Shown here piece after piece: positions 53,674-61,997 of a DNA stretch of 64,000 nucleotides (within the stretch, counting starts at the first letter, position 1; every line of letters starts with the position of its first letter). The DNA lies in contig CAWKAN010000014.1 of NCBI GenBank assembly GCA_963847615.1, positions 186,001 through 250,000 on the forward strand, given 5' to 3'. A program made the translations under genes and the position numbers. This DNA comes from Palsa-883 sp963847615 (GTDB taxonomy: Bacteria; Pseudomonadota; Alphaproteobacteria; Acetobacterales; Acetobacteraceae). The notes under the pieces are model-generated. The model did no database searches, was not told the origin of the DNA, and saw only the letters and a list, made by a program, of their open reading frames with translations.

Positions 53674-54238
53674 GACCACCATCATCGACGACACCGGGGC
53701 GCGGATCGCCCGCCGCCTCCGCCTCGAGCGGGACGCCCGCGGCTGGTCGCTGGCCGAGCTGGCCGAACGCGCCGGGGTCTCCAAGGCCACCATCAGCAAG
53801 ATCGAGCGCGAGGAAATGAGCCCCACCGCGGTGCTGCTGGTGCGGCTGGCCGGCGCCTTCGACCTGACCCTCGCCGGGCTGCTGCTGCGGGCCGAGGGCG
53901 AGGGCGGGCGGTTGTCGCGCGCCGCCGGGCAGCCGGTCTGGCGCGACCCCGAGACGGGCTACCTGCGCACGCAGGTGTTCAGCCGGTCCGACCATCCGCT
54001 GGAGCTCGCCCGGGTCGAGCTGCCTTGCGGCCGGCGCGTGGCGTTTCCGGCCGCGTCGTATGCGCATATCCGCCAGGCGGTCTGGGTGCTGGCCGGCACG
54101 CTGGTGATCGAGGAGGGCGGCGCGCGGCATGTGCTGGGTCCCGGCGATTGCCTCGGGTTCGGGCCGCCGGGCGAGGTGACGCTGGCCAACGAGACGGCGG
54201 CGCCCTGCCGCTATCTCGTCGTTCTCGCCCGGGGGTAG
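53672..54238 (+). CDS. Xre-family regulator with C-terminal cupin domain
   Basis: 188 residues. The N-terminal helix-turn-helix is ARRLRLERDARGWSLAELAE followed by RAGVSKATISKIEREEMSPT (residues about 10-55). The C-terminal cupin is IRQAVWVLAGTLVIEEGGAR and LGPGDCLGFGPPGEVTLANE. Regulators of this plan usually sense a small ligand in the cupin and control a nearby transporter or enzyme. It lies head to head with mscS and 4 bases before a GNAT gene, so the GNAT gene is its likely operon partner. Confidence 0.9.
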   Translation: MTTIIDDTGARIARRLRLERDARGWSLAELAERAGVSKATISKIEREEMSPTAVLLVRLAGAFDLTLAGLLLRAEGEGGRLSRAAGQPVWRDPETGYLRTQVFSRSDHPLELARVELPCGRRVAFPAASYAHIRQAVWVLAGTLVIEEGGARHVLGPGDCLGFGPPGEVTLANETAAPCRYLVVLARG

Positions 54239-54242
54239 GGCC

Positions 54243-54824
54243 ATGTCCGACGGCAACGCCGGTGCAACCGAACCCCCGGGGATCGGGACGCTCGCCATCA
54301 AAACCCTGGAGGCCACGCCGGCGATCCGCCGGATGCTGAGCGAGATCCTGGTCGAGGTGGTGGCGAACGGCGGCTCGGTCAGCTTCATGCATCCGCTGGC
54401 GCCGGAGGCGGCCGACGCGTTCTGGGCGGGCGCGCTGGCGGCGGCGGCCAGGGGCGAACGGATCGTGCTGGGGGCCTGGGACGGCGCGGTGCTGGCCGGC
54501 ACGGTCAGCCTGCTGCTCGATTGTCCGCCCAACCAGCCGCACCGGGCGGAGATCGCCAAGCTGATGACGCGCCCGAGCCACCGCGGCCGCGGCGTGGCGG
54601 TGGCGCTGATGCGGGCGGCGGAGGCAGCGGCGGTGCGGCGGGGGCGCAGCCTGCTGGTGCTCGACACCGCGACCGAGGGCGGCGCGGCGGGGCTGTACGA
54701 GCGGCTGGGGTTCAGCCTGGCCGGCGAGATCCCGGACTATGCGCTGAAGCCGCATGGCGGGCTGACCGGGACGTTGATCTATTGGAAACGCTCATATGGC
54801 GTTGACGGTTGGACGGCCCCGTAG
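54243..54824 (+). CDS. GNAT family N-acetyltransferase with repeat-encoded C-terminus
   Basis: A 193-residue GCN5-related acetyltransferase. Seen: VNGGSVSFMHPL-like opening, IVLGAWDGAVLAGTVSLLLD, the acetyl-CoA loop TRPSHRGRGVAVALMRAAEA, and AAGLYERLGFSLAGEIPDYA then LTGTLIYWKR. The last residues (YGVDGWTAP) come from the 175-bp palindrome inserted at 54795, which also supplies the stop codon at 54824. The original protein probably ended a few residues after YWKR. Directly downstream of the Xre-cupin regulator. Confidence 0.85.
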   Translation: MSDGNAGATEPPGIGTLAIKTLEATPAIRRMLSEILVEVVANGGSVSFMHPLAPEAADAFWAGALAAAARGERIVLGAWDGAVLAGTVSLLLDCPPNQPHRAEIAKLMTRPSHRGRGVAVALMRAAEAAAVRRGRSLLVLDTATEGGAAGLYERLGFSLAGEIPDYALKPHGGLTGTLIYWKRSYGVDGWTAP

Positions 54825-54969
54825 GGCGGAAAAGCGCAGCGCCTCCCGCCACCGCCGGGCGAGCCGCTCGCATCTGCCGACGTCCCCAACAACATATCCC
54901 GCCACCGTCCGACGGCGGAAGGCGCTGCGCTTTTCCGCCCTACGGGGCCGTCCAACCGTCAACGCCATA
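54795..54969. repeat. 175-bp palindromic element, copy 2
   Basis: Same termini and length as copies 1 and 3, with the centre in the orientation of copy 3. Inserted in the 3' end of the GNAT gene. Flanked by CA-TATGG and CCATA-TG, consistent with a TA target. Confidence 0.9.
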
Positions 54970-55143
54970 TGCGCCATTGGAAACGGATCGGCGGGACATC
55001 CTGAAACGGCGGACGCCGCGGCCATCCGGACCGCGCCGGTGCGGAGCGGTCGGCCGCGGCAGCTGCGCCGGCTTGTCGCCACCGCCTTGCGGCGCTTCCT
55101 TGCCGCCCGCCCGGCGGGTTCCGCATGGCGGCGCCGCGCCAGG

Positions 55144-55893
55144 TCAGGCCGACAGTTTCTGCATCACCGCGTCGGGGATGTCGAAGTTGGACCAGACGTT
55201 CTGCGTGTCGTCGTTGTCTTCCAGAGCGTCGAGCAGCTTCAGCAGGCTGGCGGCGCGGTCCTCGTCCAGGGTCACGGTGGTGGTCGGGCGCCATTCCAGG
55301 CGCGCGGTTTCCGGGGCGCCGAAGCGGGCTTCCAGCGCGTCGCGCACGGCGAAGAAGTCGTCGGCGGCGCAGGTGACCTCATGCGCCTCGTTGTCGCTTT
55401 CGACGTTCTCGGCGCCGGCCTCGATCGCCGCCTCCAGCATCGCGTCGGGCGAGGCCGCGGCGGCGGGGTAGCGCACCACGCCCAGCCGGTTGAACAGGAA
55501 GCTGACCGAGTTGGTCTCGCCCAGCGCGCCGCCGTGCTTGGCGAAGGCCGAGCGGATGTCGGAGGCGGTGCGGTTGCGGTTGTCGGTCAGCGCCTCGACG
55601 ATCACCGCGACGCCGGCTGGGCCGTAGCCCTCGTAGCGCACCTCGGCGTAGTCGTCCCCGCCGGTCGCGCCGGCGGCCTTCTTGATCGCCCGTTCGACCG
55701 TGTCGCGCGGCATGTTGGCCTGGCGGGCGGCGGCGACGGCGGCGCGCAGCCGCGGGTTGGCCGCCGGGTCGGGCAGCCCGTGGCGGGCGGCGACGGTGAT
55801 CTCGCGGATCAGCCGGGCGAACAGGCGGCCGCGGCGGGCGTCCTGCGCGCCCTTGCGGTGCATGATGTTCTTGAACTGGGAATGTCCGGCCAT
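55144..55893 (-). CDS. YebC/PmpR/TACO1-family protein
   Basis: A 249-residue full-length YebC protein. Seen: MAGHSQFKNIMHRKGAQDAR, KLFARLIREITVAAR-type helix, RAAVAAARQANMPRDTVERA, YEGYGPAGVAVIVEALTDNR, NRTASDIRSAFAKHGG and the C-terminal LEWRPTTTVTLDEDRAASLL. Described both as DNA-binding regulators (PmpR) and as translation factors that help at proline stretches. The ATG at 55893 is the conserved start. Transcribed alone. Confidence 0.94.
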   Translation of the reverse strand: MAGHSQFKNIMHRKGAQDARRGRLFARLIREITVAARHGLPDPAANPRLRAAVAAARQANMPRDTVERAIKKAAGATGGDDYAEVRYEGYGPAGVAVIVEALTDNRNRTASDIRSAFAKHGGALGETNSVSFLFNRLGVVRYPAAAASPDAMLEAAIEAGAENVESDNEAHEVTCAADDFFAVRDALEARFGAPETARLEWRPTTTVTLDEDRAASLLKLLDALEDNDDTQNVWSNFDIPDAVMQKLSA

Positions 55894-56144
55894 GGTCCTG
55901 CGGTGCGGTGGGGTGGATGTGACCAGGGGGTTTTATCCGGCCTGCCGGATGGCGACAAACCGCTGCGGCGGCTGGCGCGGGGGGGCGGATCGGCGGTGGC
56001 GACCGGCCTGAAGCCGCGGTCGCCGGATCGTTCGGCCTGAACCGCCGGCTTCCATTGCCGCCTGCGCGTCGGCGCGCCTGACGTGGTCGTCGTGCGGCGC
56101 GGCGGTGGAGCGGTGCCTTGCCCTCCACCCGGTTCGCGCTGCGC

Positions 56145-56322
56145 TAGCCCGCATTTCTCACACTCTCGCGGGCGCTGGCTTGGTCCTTGCCGCGCCAAAG
56201 GGTTTTCGCGCCTTGCGAATACACCCGGTATTGGCGGCGGCGCGAAAACCCCCATGGTCCCTTGGGGCACGACAATGACCGTCGCCATCGTCCCGCAACG
56301 GTGTGAGAAATGCGGGCTAGGC
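56145..56322. repeat. CTAG-ended palindromic element, copy 3
   Basis: The ends are CTAGCCCGCATTTCTCACAC and GTGTGAGAAATGCGGGCTAG, perfect inverses over 20 bases. The centre is AGGGTTTTCGCGCC and GGCGCGAAAACC. The right CTAG is the stop codon of the leftward gene that ends at 56317. Confidence 0.9.
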
Positions 56323-57240
56323 GGCGGCCAGGTTCGGGGTGAACTCGAGCGGCAATCCCTTGTGGCCGGTCAGTCGCTCGCCCTCCGCGTACATCTCGAA
56401 CGCCCGCCGCTTCAACGCCGGCAGCACCGCGGCGATCTGGTCCAGGTCCAGGTCGGCGGCGATGCCCGGGTAGCCGGCGCGCTCGATCATCGCGCCGAGC
56501 CGGCGGTGCTCGAACTGCTCGAAGGTCCACTCCAGCGGATCGTCGATGACCGTCAGGTCCCAATTGATCCGGTGGTTCTTGTTGCGCGGACCGTAATGGT
56601 AATGCGCGCCCTGCCAGAAGCAGTCGAACGCCAGCAGCTCGGTCTCTTCCACGTAGGCCCGGCCTTTCGACCCGCCGATGTCGGCCAGCACGTGGACCGC
56701 GAGGCCGCCGTCACCGTTGCGCTGCCGCCGCATCTCGAGGCCGAACCGGATGTTGCCGGCTTCGAAGATGTCGGTGCCGCGGTTGTGCTTGACCGTGTTC
56801 CGCTGGCTCAGGAACGTCGCCCTGGCGCAGGCCTCCACCTCGGGCAGGACGCGGCGCACCGCGGCAAGGTCGGTGGTCTCGGCGATGGCCTGGTAGCCGG
56901 CCCGGTCCAGCATCTTCGGCAGCTTCTGGCCGAGCATGCGGATGGTCCAGCCGATCGGATTGCCATCGGTGATCGGGTCCATCCGGCAGTGCACGCCCAT
57001 GCCCCCGCCAACCCGGCCAGGGGTGCTCAGCGCCGGATTCTCCGGGCCGTAGCTGTAGCTTTTCTCGATGTCGAAACAGTTGAAGCGCAGCAGCACGGTC
57101 CGCCGGCCGCCGACCTCGGCGGTGACGTCGATGGAGATGCCCTGGTCCACGTGATCCTCGACATTGCCGTCCCACAGTTGATGGCGAACGACGAAGCTCA
57201 GGGGATCGGCGGCAAATATCGTTCCTTGCGATTGCGGCAT
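56317..57240 (-). CDS. Conserved hypothetical protein with two internal repeats
   Basis: A 307-residue protein of unknown function. Its halves repeat one another: FVVRHQLWDGNVEDHVDQGI, LRFNCFDIEKSYSYGPENP, DGNPIGWTIRMLGQKLPKML, DRAGYQAIAETTDLAAVRRV against AVHVLADIGGSKGRAYVEET, LAFDCFWQGAHYHYGPRNK, DDPLEWTFEQFEHRRLGAMI, ERAGYPGIAADLDLDQIAAV. Shared marks are FxCF...YxYGPxN, a Trp-Thr pair and (D/E)RAGYxxIA. There is no signal peptide or membrane span. It looks like a two-domain soluble enzyme or binding protein. The stop is provided by the palindromic element. Confidence 0.75.
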   Translation of the reverse strand: MPQSQGTIFAADPLSFVVRHQLWDGNVEDHVDQGISIDVTAEVGGRRTVLLRFNCFDIEKSYSYGPENPALSTPGRVGGGMGVHCRMDPITDGNPIGWTIRMLGQKLPKMLDRAGYQAIAETTDLAAVRRVLPEVEACARATFLSQRNTVKHNRGTDIFEAGNIRFGLEMRRQRNGDGGLAVHVLADIGGSKGRAYVEETELLAFDCFWQGAHYHYGPRNKNHRINWDLTVIDDPLEWTFEQFEHRRLGAMIERAGYPGIAADLDLDQIAAVLPALKRRAFEMYAEGERLTGHKGLPLEFTPNLAAA

Positions 57241-57310
57241 GTCGGCGCCCTCCTGTCAGACGGTTTTGCCCAAGCCTAGGGAGGCCGCGCAGCGGTCGCA
57301 AGAGCAACCC

Positions 57311-57770
57311 GCACGCCAGCGGGACCGCAGCAAGGCGGGGCTCCGCCCCGGACCCCGCCAGGGGGCTTTGCCCCCTGGACCCCCACCAAGGGCGGAGCCC
57401 TTGGAACCCTTCACTGGGCGTGTGGGGAGGGGAAGGGGGCGGGTGGGCGAGGCGAAGGGGCGCCGTCCGGCAGGCCGGACGGCGCCCCTTGCGCCTCGGC
57501 GCACCCGCCCCCTTCGCCTCGCCCAGCCCGCGCCCTGAGCCTGGCGACGCGTGGCGCCTGCGACCCGCCCCCTTCGCCTCGCCCACCCGCCCCCTTCGCC
57601 TCGCCCACCCGCCCCCTTCCCCTCCCCACACGCCCAGTCATGGAGTCCAGAGGCCGCTGCCGGCGCCTGCCCCCTGGCACTTGTCCCGGGGGGTGGGGGG
57701 TCCAGGGGGGCAAAGCCCCCTGGCGGGGTCCGGGGCGGAGCCCCGCCTTGCTGCGGTCCCGCTGGCGTGC
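57311..57770. repeat. Long-hairpin palindrome, copy 4 (460 bp)
   Basis: The outermost arms GCACGCCAGCGGGACCGC and GCGGTCCCGCTGGCGTGC are perfect inverses and are not shared with copies 1-3. Inside are the family arms (CGGGGCTCCGCCCCGG, GGGGGCTTTGCCCCC). The centre is longer, with tandem CGCCCCCTTCGCCTCGCCCA words at 57565-57625. It begins 70 bases upstream of the 57240 gene and ends 5 bases after the SDR stop. Confidence 0.88.
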
Positions 57771-57774
57771 AGCG

Positions 57775-58548
57775 TCACACCGCGGTGCGGCCGCCGTCGA
57801 CGAACAGGTTGACGCCATTGATGTAACGGCCGGCGTCGGAGCACAGCAGCAGTGCCGCGCCGGTCAGGTCGTCGGGGTGGCCAAGGCGCAAGGCGGGGAT
57901 GCGTTGCGCCAGGGCCTCGCCCTCGATGGCCATTTGGTCCCGGTTGCGCGCGGTCAGGATCGCGCCGGGGGCGAGGTTGTTCACCGTCACGCCCTGGCCG
58001 CCGAACTGGCGCGCCAGGCTCAGGACCCAGTTGCGTTGCGCCGCCTTGGTCGCGGCATAGACGAACATCGCCGGGTGCGGCCGCTCTTGCTGCACGCTGC
58101 CGATCGTCATCACCCGGCCCCAACCGCGCTCGGCCATCGGCGGGACCAGGGTTTGCAGCAACTCCAGCGTGGTGCGCAGGTTGACGGCGATCTGGCGGTC
58201 GAAGTGTTCGCGGGTGATGGCGCGGAAATCCTCCGGCAATTCGATCGAGGCGTTCAGCACCAGGATGTCGATCGGCGCCCAGGCGGTGACGGCGGCGGCC
58301 AGATGGCGGCCGGCGTCGTCCTGGGCGAAATCCTGGCCGAACGCGGCGGCCTCCCCGCCCATCGCCTGGATGTCCCGGACCACGGCGGCGGCATCGCCGT
58401 GTTCCTCCTCGGTGCCGGCGTGATGAATGGCCAGCCGCGCGCCCGCGCCGGCAAGCGCCAGGGCGATCGCGCGGCCGATCTCGCGGCGGGCGCCGGTCAC
58501 CAGGGCGGTGCGGCCGGTCAGGCGGAACGCGGCGAAGGGATCGAGCAT
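57775..58548 (-). CDS. SDR family oxidoreductase
   Basis: A 257-residue short-chain dehydrogenase/reductase. Cofactor motif TGARREIGRAIALALAGAGA (TGxxxxIG type), NAS replacing NAG in LVLNASIELP, catalytic Ser in TIGSVQQERP, and YAATK with the catalytic Tyr and Lys. The C-terminal VNLFVDGGRT is typical of classical SDRs of the FabG-like kind. The substrate is unknown. It is transcribed leftward, 65 bases downstream of the small-subunit gene of the GMC pair. Confidence 0.9.
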   Translation of the reverse strand: MLDPFAAFRLTGRTALVTGARREIGRAIALALAGAGARLAIHHAGTEEEHGDAAAVVRDIQAMGGEAAAFGQDFAQDDAGRHLAAAVTAWAPIDILVLNASIELPEDFRAITREHFDRQIAVNLRTTLELLQTLVPPMAERGWGRVMTIGSVQQERPHPAMFVYAATKAAQRNWVLSLARQFGGQGVTVNNLAPGAILTARNRDQMAIEGEALAQRIPALRLGHPDDLTGAALLLCSDAGRYINGVNLFVDGGRTAV

Positions 58549-58613
58549 GCGGGGGGCTCCATGCGCGCCGGAGACGATGCGGCGGCCGTCGTCGCGAACC
58601 GGCGCCGCGGGGC

Positions 58614-59060
58614 CTAGGCCACCGGGCGCCAGAACGGCTTGCGGGCCCGGACCGGGTCGAGCAGCGACCAGTCGCCCGGTTCGAGCTGATGGCCCTTGGG
58701 AAACGGCGGCCGCGGCTCCAGGCCGAGCGACAGCATCACCCGGTCGTCGCGGTAATAGCACAGCAGCACGATCCGGGTGAGCACGCCGACGGCAGCGCCG
58801 CCGTCGGCACGCAGCGTTGCCGCCGCCTCGGCGCGGCGCGCGGCGTCCAGCGCGGCGAAGCGGCCGCCGGCCAGCGTGCGCAGCCTGGCCAGCGCGGCGC
58901 GCACGTGGTCGGCGTCGCGTCCGATGCTGGCGAGGATGTCGGCGAAGATCGTGTCATCGTCGGCGCCCGGAACGGCGTAGGTCGCGCTCGGCGGAATGAT
59001 CAGGCCGGCGAGGCAGCGCAGGTCGGCGCTCTCGGCCGCGCTGAGGGACTGGTCGGTCAT
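58614..59060 (-). CDS. Gluconate 2-dehydrogenase subunit 3-like small subunit
   Basis: A 148-residue protein resembling the small (subunit 3) partner of GMC-type membrane dehydrogenases. Seen: LRCLAGLIIPPSATYAVPGA, a helical middle, and the C-terminal LLCYYRDDRVMLSLGLEPRP followed by PFPKGHQLEPGDWSLLDPVR. The twin-arginine signal of classical subunit 3 is absent. It begins 7 bases after the GMC oxidoreductase gene. No cytochrome c subunit gene follows. Confidence 0.75.
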   Translation of the reverse strand: MTDQSLSAAESADLRCLAGLIIPPSATYAVPGADDDTIFADILASIGRDADHVRAALARLRTLAGGRFAALDAARRAEAAATLRADGGAAVGVLTRIVLLCYYRDDRVMLSLGLEPRPPFPKGHQLEPGDWSLLDPVRARKPFWRPVA

Positions 59061-59067
59061 GTCGGCC

Positions 59068-60666
59068 TCAATCGAACAGGGTTGCCAGGCGTTGCTTGAT
59101 GCTGTCGGCGATGTACAGCGCCAGTGCCTGGATGGTGGAGGTCGGGTTCACGCCGCCGGCGGTGACGAAGATGCTGCCGTCGACGATGAACAGGTTCTTC
59201 ACGTCATGGCTGCGGCCCCAGGAATTCACCACCGAGCGCGCCGGATCGTTGCCCATGCGTGCGGTGCCGAGCAGGTGCCAGCCGCCATAGACCACGGGGC
59301 GGGTGACGCGGACGTCCCGCGCCCCGGCGGCGGCGAGGATGTCCCGCCCGCGTTCGATCGCGAAGTCGAGCATGCGGCTGGTGTTTTCGCCGATGGTATA
59401 GTCGATCCTGGGCGCCGGGATGCCGTGGCCGTCCTTGAGCACCGGATCGAGGCTGACCCGGTTGTGCGGCTCGGGCAGGTCCTCGGAGCAGATGCCGACC
59501 TGCATGCGGTGGCCGACCATGCCGCGGAAGGCGTCGTGGTGGCCCTCGCCCCAGGGCAGCAGGCCGTTGGCCTCGGCATAGACCGCCTCGGTGCCGACGC
59601 CGATGGTCCGGACGAACTGGAAATTGAAGCCGCGCACGAAGCCGCGCGCGCGGTCGGTCTCGTAGAACTCCTGGCTCCACAGGCAGAGCGGCGGGCCGCG
59701 ATGGCCGTCCATCGGTTCGTCGACGTAACCGATGACCTGCGCCCAGGGATGGAACATCAGGTTCTTGCCGACCAGGCCGCTGGAATTGGCGAGGCCGTTG
59801 GGGAACCGCGCGGAGGCGGAGTTGAGCAGCAGCCGCGGCGTGCCGACGCCGTTGCAGGCCAGGATGACGACCTCGGCCGGCTGGAACTGCGCGACGCCGT
59901 CGCGGTCGTAATAGACCACCCCGGTCGCCATGCCGTCCTCGCCGGTGGTGACCTCGCGCACCCGGCAGTTGGTGCGGAGCTCGACGCCGGCGCGGATCGC
60001 GTGCGGCCAATAGGTGATGTCGGTGCTGGCCTTGGCCCCCTGGGCGCAGGCCGGCGTGCAATGGCCGAGATTGATGCAGGGCGCGCGGCCGTCATATTCG
60101 GTGGTGGCGACGGCGCTGTCGGAGGGCCACCAGTGCCAGCCGAGCCGGTTCATCGTCCGGCCGATCTTGGCGCCGGTCCGGCCCAGCGGCAGCGGCGGCA
60201 TCGGCGGCTGGTGCGCCGGATAGGCGGGATCGCCGGCCAGTCCGGCCACCCCGGTCATGCGATCGTTCTCGGCGAAGAACGGCTCCAGCGTCGCGTAGTC
60301 GACCGGCCAGTCGTCGGCCACGCCGTCGAGCGTGCGGACGCGGAAGTCGGAGGGGTGCAGGCGCGGATAATGCGCCGTGTAGATCACGGTCGAACCGCCG
60401 ACGGCGTTGAAGTTCACCACCTTGATCAGGGAGTTGTCGTCGTTGATCGGATAGTCGCTGGGTCGCTTGCGGATGTTCGGGCTGGTGGCGTAGTCGGCGA
60501 ACACCCGCGCCTCGTAATCCCGCCGGTTGGACGGATAGTCGGACGGCTTCATCCAATCGCCCTGTTCGAGGCAGAGGATTTTCATTCTTGTCTCGGCCAG
60601 GCTCCAGGCCACCGCGGCACCTGACGCCCCGGAGCCGATGATGAGAACGTCGACCTTGTCCTGCAT
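59068..60666 (-). CDS. GMC family oxidoreductase (FAD sugar/alcohol dehydrogenase-like)
   Basis: 532 residues. FAD motif DVLIIGSGASGAAVAWSLAE at residues 5-24, GMC signature region NAVGGSTVIYTAHYPRLHPS, CINLGHCTPACAQGAKAST with clustered cysteines, and the C-terminal active-site histidine and asparagine in YGGWHLLGTARMGNDPARSV and GVNPTSTIQALALYIAD. It belongs with the gluconate/2-ketogluconate or fructose dehydrogenase group that hands electrons to a cytochrome. The ATG at 60666 starts exactly at the FAD fold. Confidence 0.88.
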   Translation of the reverse strand: MQDKVDVLIIGSGASGAAVAWSLAETRMKILCLEQGDWMKPSDYPSNRRDYEARVFADYATSPNIRKRPSDYPINDDNSLIKVVNFNAVGGSTVIYTAHYPRLHPSDFRVRTLDGVADDWPVDYATLEPFFAENDRMTGVAGLAGDPAYPAHQPPMPPLPLGRTGAKIGRTMNRLGWHWWPSDSAVATTEYDGRAPCINLGHCTPACAQGAKASTDITYWPHAIRAGVELRTNCRVREVTTGEDGMATGVVYYDRDGVAQFQPAEVVILACNGVGTPRLLLNSASARFPNGLANSSGLVGKNLMFHPWAQVIGYVDEPMDGHRGPPLCLWSQEFYETDRARGFVRGFNFQFVRTIGVGTEAVYAEANGLLPWGEGHHDAFRGMVGHRMQVGICSEDLPEPHNRVSLDPVLKDGHGIPAPRIDYTIGENTSRMLDFAIERGRDILAAAGARDVRVTRPVVYGGWHLLGTARMGNDPARSVVNSWGRSHDVKNLFIVDGSIFVTAGGVNPTSTIQALALYIADSIKQRLATLFD

Positions 60667-60788
60667 GCGCCGCCCCTCAGTGCCGTGCGACCGGGAAGTG
60701 GTTGTTGAGGCAGTTCTCCGCCCGCCCGTCAAGCCGGCGACGCGCCGCGCGACGCGCCGGGACCGCGCGATGGCCGTGCGCCCGACCA

Positions 60789-60852
60789 AGACTCATACCG
60801 ACGGTCCAATGCCGGCCGATGGGTCAGCCAATAGGGCGGTTGGTATGAGTTT
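60789..60852. repeat. Short inverted repeat with ACTCATACC arms
   Basis: ACTCATACC and GGTATGAGT are perfect 9-base arms about 45 bases apart, with partly paired interior (GACGGTCCAAT/ATAGGGCGGTT). It is intergenic. Perhaps a short relic of another palindromic element. Confidence 0.55.
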
Positions 60853-60940
60853 CCACCGGAGCGGCCGACCCGCCGTGAATGAAACTTGCCCCATGAGTGG
60901 AGACAGATCACGGGCTTTGCAACACTTTCTGTTTCGCTCT

Positions 60941-61115
60941 TATGGCGTTGACCGTTGGACGGCCCCGTAGGGCGGAAAAGCGCAGCGCCTTCCGCCTCCG
61001 CCGGGCGAGCCGCTCGCATCTGCCGACGTCCCCAACAACATATCCCGCCACCGTCCGATGGCGGAAGGCGCTGCGCTTTTCCGCCCTACGGGGCCGTCCA
61101 ACGGTCAACGCCATA
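60941..61115. repeat. 175-bp palindromic element, copy 3
   Basis: Identical length to copies 1 and 2; the arms have TTGACCG instead of TTGACGG. The flanks are GCTCT and AGAGC, so the inverted repeat extends by five bases here. It lies between the GMC gene promoter region and the end of the phosphoesterase gene. Confidence 0.9.
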
Positions 61116-61180
61116 AGAGCCTTCTGTTTAGACCAACCGGCGGACGGATTGACCCATCGGCGCTGCGCCCCCGCCGGCCC

Positions 61181-61997
61181 TCACGCCTCCGGCATCGCCG
61201 GCGACAGCCGCCCGCCCTGGCGCAGCGGCGCGATCCGCCGGGCCAGCCCGGTCGCGTCGTCGGTCTCGACGAACACGCCGCACAGCGTCGCCGCGCCCTC
61301 GGCCGGCGCCAGCCGCTCGCCCGGCAGCTTGCGCCAGAAGCGGATCGTCGCCGCCTCCTTCGCCATGCCGATGACGCTGTCGTAGTCGCCGCACATGCCG
61401 AGGTCGGACTGGAACGCCGTGCCGCCGGGCAGCACCTGGTGGTCGGCCGAGGGGCAGTGCGTGTGGGTGCCGACGATCAGCGAGGCCTGGCCGTCGAACG
61501 AGTGGGCGAAGGCCATCTTCTCGCTGCTCGCCTCGGCATGGAAGTCGACCACGATGGCCTGCACCGTGACGCCGAGCCGCTGGCGCCCCAGTTCCTGCTG
61601 CGGTGGCGCGGAACGGGCAGTCCAGCGGGTCCATGAACAGCCGCCCCATCGCCTGCAGCACCAGCGCCTTGCGCCCGTCCGCCAGCGTCACGACCACGCT
61701 GCCGGCGCCCGGCGTGCCGGGCGGAAAATTCACCGCGCGCAGCAGCCGCGGCGTTTCGGCGATGTACGGAATGATCTCCTTGCGGTCCCAGGCGTGGTTG
61801 CCCAGCGTGAGCACGTCGGCCCCGGCGGCGAACAGCGCCTGCGCCATGTCGGGGCCGAGGCCGAAGCCGTGCGAGGCGTTCTCGGCGTTGACGATCGCCA
61901 GGTCGACCCGCAGCGCCGCGCGCAGCCCCGGCAGCGCCGCCGCCACCGTCTCGCGGCCGGTGCGCCCGACCACGTCGCCCAGGAACAGGATGCGCAT
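61181..61997 (-). CDS. YmdB-type metallophosphoesterase (TIGR00282; one frameshift as assembled)
   Basis: A protein of about 271 codons of the YmdB family, dimetal phosphoesterases acting on cyclic nucleotides. Seen: MRILFLGDVVGRTGRETVAA (metal Asp), VNAENASHGFGL, VLTLGNHAWDRKEI, then after the frame break VVDFHAEASSEKMAFAHSFD, LIVGTHTHCPSADHQVLPGG and SDLGMCGDYDSVIGM. The break is near 61598, between CPFRAT and LGVTVQA, where one base is extra or two are missing. All metal ligands survive when the frame is restored, so an error in the sequence is likely. The gene is adjacent to fau, with one base between them. Confidence 0.88.

Noticed and set aside
50511..54339. Long plus-strand frames opposite the MscS gene
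   Set aside because: Shadows of the channel gene, with low-complexity Arg/Ala/Ser runs and no motif.
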